Shown here: positions 55,957 to 64,000 of the stretch, piece after piece | How the letters are laid out: every line of letters begins with the position of its first letter | Position numbering within the stretch: the stretch's first letter is position 1 | From: Zopfochytrium polystomum | Taxonomy: Eukaryota; Chytridiomycota; Chytridiomycetes; Chytridiales; Chytridiaceae | Reading direction: 5' to 3' | DNA: 64,000 nucleotides | Assembly: GCA_025765615.1 (NCBI GenBank) | Contig: JAIVFJ010000010.1 | Coordinates: 533,982 to 597,981 of the forward strand | The notes under the pieces: model-generated | Databases searched by the model: none | Seen by the model: the letters and a program-made list of their open reading frames with translations, nothing else | Told to the model about the DNA's origin: nothing | Position numbers and translations under genes: made by a program

Positions 55957-56430
55957 GTGAGGAACGGCCTCGTGGCGGCCTGTCTCACTGCGAACGACCT
56001 GGGACTCTGGAGGAGATTGAGGAAGCCCTGGCCAAACACTTCATTCCAAACACTTCCGTCAATGATGCTGAATAAAAATTACGCAAGCATGAACAACACA
56101 ACCCGACTGTCACTCAGTTTTAGAGGGCCTTCCGTAAACATGCCAATCAAGTTCCGAACCTCAGCAATAAGGACCGTAAGGACATCTTCTGGCTTGCCCT
56201 TCCAGAAATATTCAAAGCACAATGACCTTGCTGAAACAAGACTGCAACTGCCTCAGCTTCAACAACTTTGTAATTGCTGCAAAGGATGCCGAGCAATTTG
56301 ACCTGCGTGTCCATCCAAGAGCAGATGGACCTAAAATTTTCGACGGAAACCGTCCCAAGCTCCAGTCTGCGCTCAAAGAACAGAACGACCCAATGGTGGA
56401 TGTTGGAACAACTGAAACTTAGACACCCAA
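55957..56430 (+). mobile_element. Degraded gag-like relic of an LTR retrotransposon
   Basis: Pieces in three plus-strand frames read like the capsid part of a Ty3/gypsy-type gag: a helical region around EALAKHF, AFRKHANQVPNLSNKDRKD, then DAEQFDLRVHPRADG and KEQNDPM near 56390. At least two stops and two frameshifts occur within 450 bp. No pol, integrase or long terminal repeat was recognised nearby, so the element is a dead fragment. The assignment rests on composition and order of motifs, not on a strong signature. Confidence 0.45.
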
Positions 56431-56878
56431 CAGTGTGAGCGCGAGATACGAGGGGAAAGAGCTTCCTTTTCTAGGAAAAAGGGCACGTCAAGAGCGAGAC
56501 GAGAAAAGGCAGGTTGAACCACAAGCGAAAGGGAAATGCTTCTTTTCTTTGCCTTCCGAAGCTGGACGGGGAAGGGCGACATTTCAACACTAGTTGAACG
56601 GGTTCAAGTTTTGGGGACAGCCTTTTCGCAATGACAACAACTGCACACAATGATTCAATCGTCACCAAGTGACACTTTTCACCGAAAGTGTTTGGTGCAA
56701 AAATTAAATGATGCATCGCTTATGTACGACGCGATCCAGCTTAGACAGCGTAGATATTGGTAGGTCATAGCTTCCCAGGTTGTGTTGGGGAAAAGTGTTG
56801 TTCAGGATTGGTAGCGTTTGGTGGCACGCACTGTATTTTTTTTTTTTTGCATCCGTAACGTGTCTAACCCATCAACAG
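56431..56878. other. 3' flank of the ABCF gene
   Basis: No gene seen. A T run at about 56836-56848 lies just after the ABCF stop codon. Confidence 0.4.
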
Positions 56879-59435
56879 TCACTCGACCTTATCCTTCTTC
56901 TTTTTCCGCTTTTTCCCTGTGAATTCGAAAACATTCCCCGCCTCCGCAGGCAATTCAGGGCCAGGGGCATCAGACGCGGGGTCCTGAGATGAGACAACTG
57001 CTTTTGGGTCTGGCACCTCGGCAGGCGGTGCCGCTTCCTCAACCGCTGCCGTCGTCTCAGTCGAGATCTCCGGCACATCCATCGACTTTGCGGGTACCTT
57101 GGACGCTCCTTTGGAGCTTTTTGCAGCCTTTGCTGAAGAAGGACCTTTGGGTGCAGCGCTTGCAGATGTCGTCTTGCTGGACACCACTGCAGAAGCAGCA
57201 GCCTCCTTTGCGGCCTCCCTTTCTGCATCCTCGCGCTCTTTGGCGTACTGCTCTTTCAAACGAGCTTTGTAATCACGGATGTCACCTTCGAATTCAATGA
57301 CTTCGCCATCTCTGACAATCCATATTTCCTTCGCCACCTGATCAATCAGTCGGAAGTCCTGGTAATCATGTTAGTCCGGCCAATTGCATTATTGTGATCC
57401 TCACATGAGTGATAAATATGACACCACCATCGAATGCGTCAATCGCCTCGGCCAGCGCGTCGATCGTTTCGATGTCCAGGGCGTTAGTTGGTTCGTCCAT
57501 AAGAATAAGATGAGGAGAACGCATTCCCAAGTAACCAAATACAACACGTCTGCGTTGACCATCGCTTAGTTGCCTCATTGGGACAACTTGCGACTTGCCA
57601 GTGAGCCCAAATTTGCCGATCTCTCTTCGCATATCTTGCGGCTTAATATCCGGGAATTGGCGGCAGAGCCATTCGACCGCAGAAATCGAAAGATCAAGTT
57701 GCTCGTGCATATGCTGAGTGAGGCGGCCAAGACGGAGGTGGTGGTGTCTGTTAATACTACCCTGAGTTGGTTCCAGGTCTCCAAGTAGCAGTTTCAAGAG
57801 TGTAGATTTCCCAGCGCCGTTCGGACCAACTAGGGCGATCCGGGCGTCGAGATCGATGCCGAAACTCAGCTGTTTAAATATTACCGGTGATGCGTCAGAG
57901 TACTTGAAGGAGACGTCGTTGCACTTCAACACGGGAGGTGGAAGGCCGCGACCGCATTCCGCAAAACGAAGGACGAGCGCCTTGTCGTTGACTAGCTCCT
58001 CCTGCAAATCCTTGTTCTTCTCCTTCTCCTTTTCTGCGCGTTTCTCCATAGCCTTAACTTTTGCTTTTGCTTGAACTTGAGAGTTGGAGCCCGTTTTGCC
58101 AAGGTCCTCATGAAGTTTGGCCATTGCCTTTTCCTCCTTCATTTTCCGCTTTTCCAGAAGCGCTGTTCTATCCGATCGTACTCGAACGAAAGTATTGTAG
58201 TTGCCATTGTAGGCGTCGAGGCTTTGGTGATTCAAGTGAATTATATCGGTGCAGACTTCGTTCAGAGTATCCTGAGAATGTGACGTCATCACCAACGTTT
58301 GACCTAACGGGAGCAATGTGTTATTCTTGAATGGTTCCAAAGAAACAAGCATACCGGCACAATTATGAATCAGATACTCCTCAAGCCAAACCACAGCCTC
58401 CAGGTCCAAATGATTTGTAGGCTCATCGAGCATCATAAGGGTGGGCTTGACAAAGAGAACACGGGCGAGGGATATCCTCATTCGCCATCCACCGGATAAA
58501 TCTTTGGTTTTCGTCTTCAGAAGTTCCTCCGAAAAGCTCAAACCCTTTAAGATGTCCTTTGCACGTCGTTCAGCACCACTTTCTTCAAGTTCGCCCAGAC
58601 GATTTTGAATATAATCAAGTCGCACAGCGTGCGCGACTGGGTCAGAAAGCAGTTCTGTCATTTCGTCCATGAGGTGGTTCTTCTCGCGCTCGGTGATCTC
58701 TAGGACCGCCTCAACCGACGTCATCTCGGTTGGTGCAAACTCTCGATCCAGCAAGTACCAATCAAGAGCGTCAGGATGAGGGACAAGTCCACAAGCAATA
58801 GCGTGAAGCAGGGTTGATTTTCCTGAACCATTGGGCGCGATCAGACCGTATCGACGACCATTGATTAAAGACAGATCAGATTCCTTAATGAGGGTGCGAC
58901 CGTAGGCCTGAAGAGTGAACTTCTCCACTTGAAGATCTCGAGAATTGGGGGGGGAAAGCAGGTTGCCCGTGACAGCGATCACATCCTGAGGATTCGTGCC
59001 ATCAGGACCAGGCGGTTGGCCAGATGCGTAACCATACATTCCGGGCGTAGACTTGAAGGCACCGGCGTCAGCAGAACCGGCTGCTTTCTCGTCGTCTTCC
59101 GTTGTAACAGTAGCAGAAGCGGCCAAAGCCGCCTTTTCTTTCTTGCGCTCTTTTCTTGACACCTTAGCTGCTTTCGGTTTTCCTGATGGGATACCAGAGG
59201 GATCATCCACTAGTTGCTCGTCTCCTTGCACTTCGTCCTCATCGGGCGCGTCAACGCCAAGGACCGGGGATTGATCGGAACCTCCAATCTGGCCTCTGGA
59301 TTCCTTAGTCGGCGCTTTCGGCTTTTTGGACGTAGGCAGAACCGTGGGGGCTGACAACGCTGGCCGTTCGTTCTCGCCCTCATTTGGGTCCCTCCCATCC
59401 AGGTTGCCGTCCTGCTTCTTTGCCTTCTTTCCCAT
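56879..59435 (-). CDS. ARB1: ABCF ATPase, ARB1/ABCF2-like ribosome biogenesis factor
   Basis: Three exons: 59435-58355, 58303-57405 and 57358-56879, giving 819 aa. The first 160 residues are Lys-rich and disordered. ABC domain 1 has Walker A APNGSGKST, signature LSGGWRMRISLARVLF and Walker B LMMLDEPTNHLD, with H-loop TSHSQD. A charged linker helix follows, then ABC domain 2 with GPNGAGKST, LSDGQRRRVVF, LILMDEPTNALD and ITHDFRLI. There is no membrane domain, as expected for ABCF. YGRTLIKESDLSL, DWYLLDREFAPTE and the ending DQVAKEIWIV fit ARB1/ABCF2, which acts in 40S and 60S subunit assembly. The intron 58304-58354 is 51 nt, has no stop and is in frame; reading through it would add 17 residues just before the H-loop. 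The C-terminal tail is Ala/Pro-rich with a Lys run. Confidence 0.9.
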
Positions 59436-59693
59436 AACGCGAAATCAAGAAAGAAGAAGCTGTGACAAGGAGCTAAATGGAGAGCTGAGATTTCGGTGAC
59501 CACAAAATTTGGTCCAAATGGAACGTTTTTTGTCTTCGACAGAAAAATTTAGTCTTTTCAGGAAGTTCCTTTATCGGAAAGCCAAGAAAACGGAGGAAAG
59601 AAGGCACCGAATCTCCTCTTCTCGGTGCAACTCCCACCCTCGGACTGCTAGACAGCTACAATCCTTAGACTTAGTAAAACTTAGATTGCTACC
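59436..59693. promoter_or_regulatory. Divergent promoter of ABCF and LEA-2-like genes
   Basis: A 258-bp gap separates the ATG codons of two genes transcribed away from each other. No specific binding site was recognised. Confidence 0.45.
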
Positions 59694-61341
59694 ATGAGCG
59701 GAAGACAGGGAAACGGCTACGGAACCGGGCAGGGCTATGGCGACTCTTACGGCTACTCTGGGTCTGGAGGATATTACCAGGATGGCCGAGACCAGTATAA
59801 CAACAACGGTCAGGACCAGCATGCCTACGACTACAGCAACGCCTACTACAATGGCGCAAGCAATGGTTACGGCCAGCAGGAATACCAGCAGTACGGCAAT
59901 CAGTTCCAGCAGAACGGTTACTATGACTACAGTCAGCAGTCGCACGAGTAAGTGGCGTCATCCTAGGATTGCTCCCTTCGTGGGCCGCAATACAGTTGCT
60001 CACCTTCCATTTTTACTTGAGTAGCCAGCGGGCGGACCAGCGCACCGAAAGGACTCGTGAGCGGCAAGATGCTGACAGCTACGACGAGCGTGGCCTTCGC
60101 TCTCCTGCCGCCGCGGCTGCTCAGATCCAGCTGCCTCCGAAGTCTGCAACTCCGTCCGAGCGGAGTGAAGGCTACCGCGGCGCTCCCCCTCCATCGTACA
60201 AAGGCAACATGAACGTCTACCCAGATGACGACAAGAAGAAACTGACTGACGACCTGATGAAGTCGAACTCTCCTTTCCACGGTAACGACTATGATGACAG
60301 TCAGCCAACTCGTTTCGGTCGTATCATGGCCGTACTTTGCTGCTGCATTCCGAAATCGACGATGGGAAGAATCATCTGCGGTGTTGTAACTTTGATCGTT
60401 CTTGGTGGCCTTGGTATCGTTGGGTATCTCTACATCCCCAGGTAACACTGATGCGTTGCGACACCAAGATTGAACCTCACATCGTTTCCAGATTCCCTGA
60501 TATCAAAGTGCTCTCGATTGAGCAGAACCATGTCAACGCCTTTGAGTTCAGCATGGACCCGAACTACCCAAACAATTATAACAAGATGACCATCAAAATG
60601 AGCTTGAATATGCAAGTTAGCGTGTACAACCCGAATGCTTACGACATGAACGTGGACTTGATCGACTTGTCTGCATATCTTATGGTCAACAGCTCGGCTC
60701 TCAAGGCGCAGGCAATAAGTCCCGCAACACTTGGCCTATCGAGCATTATCGGCCCCGCTCCCTCCAACCCCGACGCCGACTATTCTCCTTCATACACCCC
60801 GAAGATTGGGACATCCAACACCACGAACGTTGTCTTCTACTCGAAGAAAAACGTAACTTTCCCGATGCAGTTTGTTCTTACGTACACCCCTGACCCGGAG
60901 GTTGGCCTGATCAAAGATCCCGCCTTTGCCGAAGTCATCAATGTGTGTGGGATCCTCGGTACGGCGAGGCCCGCGCTCATTAACTACAATGCGAAGTCCG
61001 TTGTTGCGATTCTCAAGAACCTCGGATACAACCCCATTGTTTCCGGATCCTTAAAGATCATTTGCCCCGCTAGCAAGTCGCAAATTTCGGCTTTGGAGGA
61101 TGCTGTCAAGGGAGGCACTGACCTGTTGACTGCTTTGCAGGATGCCTTCTCTGGAGATTCATCCAGCTCAAGCTCTTCGGATTCACAGACGCAAGCCTCT
61201 TCACTGTCCAACAAACTGGGGTCCTCGCTTGTGCAGTCCAGCTCTTCGACGAACCTTCTTGTGCCGGAGGAGCAGAGCCACGTCCTCGCCGACTGGGAAA
61301 CGGTTCCCTCGAACTACAGCGCGTTGTTCTTCAGCACGTGA
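59694..61341 (+). CDS. Single-span membrane protein with LEA-2-like domain
   Basis: Three exons: 59694-59947, 60025-60441 and 60492-61341, giving 506 aa. Residues 1-85 are a Gly/Tyr/Gln/Asn-rich, prion-like segment. A charged disordered stretch leads to a Cys cluster (VLCCCIP) that could be palmitoylated, then one membrane helix (ICGVVTLIVLGGLGIVGYLYI). The external part, from about residue 223, has a beta-sandwich look with MSLNMQVSVYNPNAYDMNVDL and FVLTYTPDPEVG, the pattern of LEA-2 (WHy) domains found in plant NHL and some fungal proteins. The C-terminus is Ser-rich. Role unknown; LEA-2 proteins are linked to membrane stress tolerance and to vacuole or ER contact. Fungal relatives of this layout exist, but I cannot name one with certainty. 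Confidence 0.75.
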
Positions 61342-62879
61342 TGGACGACTGTTCTTCGTTCTCGTTCGATTTTTCTATTCTGTTTTTTCTCCTTGATTCT
61401 GATTCCGCGCTTTCCAATTGCCCATTTAATGAACAGTTGCCCCCCAACGAGTTCATCGATTGTGATACACCTATTCCAATTGTTGGCGATATGGCTTTTC
61501 CCTTTTCCTTTCTTGTCTGGACTCTAGATGGTGGTATTTGAACGTAAAAATGGAGTCTTGCTGGATCAAATCATTCCTTTATTAATCACGGTCGACCGAC
61601 GCCTTCGATTGGGGACCGATCGCAGAGAGGCACACTGTCGGTGTTGTTCTGCAAGGCCCATGACAAACACTCTGGCATCTAAACCTTCAGGTACTGTGGA
61701 AAAGACCCTGAAGCCGCCTGGGGCGTCTTGGTGGCAGGTGGTGTGCTTGTTCATCATTTGATGAGTTCATTTTTAGCTGCGACAATGCACAAGCCGCAGA
61801 AGGCAGGCACTAGAAGAGTACCCTTCTTGATACTCTTACTGCAATCGGGAGGGATGGAAGGAGTGGTGTGAGCAGAGGCAGAGGAGTGGAAAGCGTGAGC
61901 GGTTGTGGCGGTCGCACCCTTTATTCATTCCATTGGAAGAAAAAGGAATGCACATAAGAAGAAAATAAAGAAACCAAGGATCAGTCAGCACAGTTGAGCG
62001 TTGATTGAAAAAATAAACAAATAAAGCCAAGGGGGTTCCAATTGATCCCTCCCAAATATTAGGGGTTGTCAAACCCCCCTCTTTTTTGTTGGGAACAGAC
62101 AAACAAAACGTTGCACAATTTTCCCACCACCGTTGCAAACTGCCTTTTTGGACCCATCAAAACGTTTCTTTTGCTGAAAGCTCCTCGCGAGGAGCTTTCG
62201 TTGGAAAGGCTTTCGTTGCAAACCAGTGTTGGAAACAGATCACTCAAATTTTTATCATGTTTTGCAGTTTCCCATTTTGGAAGGTTGCTGCACACCGAAA
62301 TCTTTCCAATAATGGGGGGCTAGGTGGTTTGTCTCTCAGTCTGCCTCTTGTCCTCTATCCCCTTCTCCATATCCATCGCCATCGCCATCGCCAGGTTTCA
62401 CCACCAACTTTCATTTCGTTGGAAACAAAAAAAAAAACAGTGCAAAGCGGTATCCATTTCGTTTTAAACCAGTCCGTGCGGGGAAGGGGTTTGACCACCC
62501 CTATTGCTTGGGCCAGGAAAAATTGGGTGAACCACCAAGGTGTGCTTTTTTTTTTTTTATTTATTTTTTTTTTTTGTTCCAGCCCAGAGGGGCTGGCAGG
62601 AAGAGAAAGAGCCATCAACGGTGAACTGTAATGGACTACGTCCAGGTATCACCTCAGCAAACCCACCCCATGCGCTACGGACTTACAGGGTCGTCAGGCA
62701 TCTCCACTGCACATAAAGCCACAATGATCAAAGGAGAAGGGGAAAACACAGAATCAAGAAAATAGAGAAGTGAGTCTGAAGGAGGTCAGTGTAAGAGAGT
62801 GGAGCATCTGTGAAAGATCGGAGGGTGGGATAAGTCAAATTAGGCAACAGCCCATGTCAAGATTGAGAAGGGCAACAGT
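61342..62879. other. Intergenic, repeat-like
   Basis: No gene supported. It includes a self-complementary stretch at about 62180-62205 (GAAAGCTCCTCGCGAGGAGCTTTC-type hairpin, described only by position) and a T run at 62548-62575. The frames present are short and without motif. Texture suggests old mobile DNA. Confidence 0.4.
62178..62201. other. Perfect 24-nt palindrome
   Basis: The arms GAAAGCTCCTCG and CGAGGAGCTTTC meet without a spacer. In RNA it would fold into a tight hairpin. No gene ends directly before it, so it is not an obvious terminator; it may be a fold-back remnant of a mobile element. Confidence 0.6.
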
Positions 62880-62882
62880 GGC

Positions 62883-64000
62883 TCAGTGAACGTCAGGGGG
62901 CTCAGCAGGAGATGGGTGACGAGTGGCTCTTGCTTGTTGGCGTGAGGGGAGTTGTATTGTGTGGTGAAGCCAGATAATGCCTGCAACAAGTTTTATGCGG
63001 CTGAGGTAGTGGTCAATCCATCTGGAAGAAGCCTTGGTGCGCAAAAGCCAGATGCCTGGGCAAGTGTCAGTGGAGCGCTGGTGACTACATGTGGTGCAGC
63101 GAGGTTGAGAGGGTTGTGAAGAGCTGTTACAGGTTCTGTGGGATGATGGAGTGGGAGGGAGGGAAGAGTTGATGTTTGGAGAAGACAGTGGGTGAGAGGC
63201 TGTGGAACGAGGGTGAGAGGCCTGGGAATTTTGGTGGAGGGGATCTGCGGGGCTTGGAGCGCTTGTCAGAGGGCTTGATGGACTTTGACTTCTCCCAAGA
63301 GATAGTGTCGTCGCAACGGGGGATCCAAATAAATCGATGGGCGTCAAGAAGGAGCTGATGGAAAGCGGTGACAAGGGTTTTAAAGGACAGAGGCAGCAGG
63401 GTTATCATGTGAGAATAAGGTGTCATAAAAGGATTGAGGGATGAAGCCACGAAGGAGGGAGGAAAAATTGATACAAGATTGATGATCAAGAGAAATTCAG
63501 GGCAGGATAGCCAGTAAATGGGGATGGGCTTGGGGGAGGAGAGCAACCAGGAGGTGCAGGGAGGGAAACAGAGGTAGGAAAGACGTTTCAGCAAAGGTGT
63601 TGCGAATCATGGCAATGGCGTCGGCAGCTGCAGTCATGTGGCATGTGCCATGACTATCGATGCTCTGTGGTTTCCAGAGCCGTGGTGGCATCGACGACAC
63701 AGAAGCCCCATCAATGGTAGACTTGAGGCGTGTCGTTGGTGTAGAAAACTTTTTGACTGGGCAAAAGTGTTGCTGAATGATTTGAAGTCGATACTTGTCG
63801 ACGAGCAGAGCCAGGGAGGGTTGCCAAAGAGGAAGAGGGTTTAATGCCAGAGTGGAGAGACAAGAAATGTGGCTTCACAATGAACTAGTTCAGGGTTGGG
63901 GGTGATGTGGGGCAAGGGCTGAGGGTGTTCAGAGTTGGCAAATGGTTGAGAGAGACCTGTGAGGAGTTGTCGCAGTTGTCGTCGAAGTTGGCCCAAGATG
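62883..64000 (-). mobile_element. Degenerate non-LTR retrotransposon tail (zinc-binding region after RT)
   Basis: Minus-strand frames across this stretch share the order seen at the end of LINE-type polyproteins. A Cys-x-x-Cys pair with later His and Cys (LLCRRCHHGS ... HATW/CHMT, about 63690-63620) resembles the zinc-binding knuckle after reverse transcriptase. It is followed by a helical stretch ending AHRFIWIPRCDDTISWEKSKSI (about 63340-63275, quoted in part), a Trp-x-x-Arg-Cys pattern common at the C-terminus of such elements. Frameshifts and stops break the reading. The upstream reverse transcriptase would lie outside the window. Confidence 0.4.

Overview
This window is nuclear DNA of a fungus, most likely a zoosporic lineage such as Chytridiomycota. 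That placement is my inference from gene content and style, not a database match. The genes are split by short GT-AG introns. The protein families include fungal-type secreted tyrosinases, LaeA-like methyltransferases, DUF4436-like membrane proteins, an Ist2-like anoctamin, a PPPDE-PUL protein, a Rab11 GTPase and an ARB1-type ABCF ATPase. Intergenic DNA is rich in CT, TG, CA and TCTG microsatellites. I saw no operons, ribosome binding sites or CRISPR arrays.

1-8.8 kb: three plus-strand genes for long low-complexity proteins (Ser, Ala, Gly, Gln and Pro runs). Two of them carry a diverged PH-like domain. A fourth member lies at 21.7-24.0 kb on the minus strand. 9.9-12.3 kb: a dispersed repeat (copy A) abuts a dead Tc1/mariner transposase, followed by a cluster of heat-shock-element-like sites. 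12.9-20.6 kb: three secreted tyrosinases, one on plus and two in tandem on minus. Their exon structures could be solved by matching phases, and one uses a 5-nt microexon that encodes a copper-binding histidine.

25.2-28.6 kb: two divergent DUF4436-like paralogues share a 152-bp promoter region. A decayed third copy of the same 3' end lies at about 35.65 kb. 28.8-29.7 kb: a small secreted Cys-rich protein with a C-terminal hydrophobic tail. 30.2-38.1 kb: three LaeA-like methyltransferase paralogues. One has lost nearly all the introns that the other two share at identical positions.

38.5-48.5 kb is the accessory core. It holds a further fragment of the dispersed repeat (copy C), an intact-looking PPPDE-PUL gene, and a broken Helitron (DUF6570-like region, Helitron-like N region, and a Walker A motif from a Pif1-type helicase). 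The Helitron is interrupted by repeat copy B, which has tRNA-like pol III boxes, and by a 1.35-kb element with terminal inverted repeats of about 265 bp.

49.3-61.3 kb is a compact housekeeping block: anoctamin, Rab11, ARB1-like ABCF and a single-span LEA-2-like protein, with a degraded gag-like relic between Rab11 and ABCF. 61.3-64 kb is repeat-rich and ends in what looks like the tail of a dead non-LTR retrotransposon. The most unusual findings are the tyrosinase microexon, the asymmetric intron loss in the methyltransferases, the nested mobile elements with a pol III-like repeat family, and a stopless in-frame intron in the ABCF gene.
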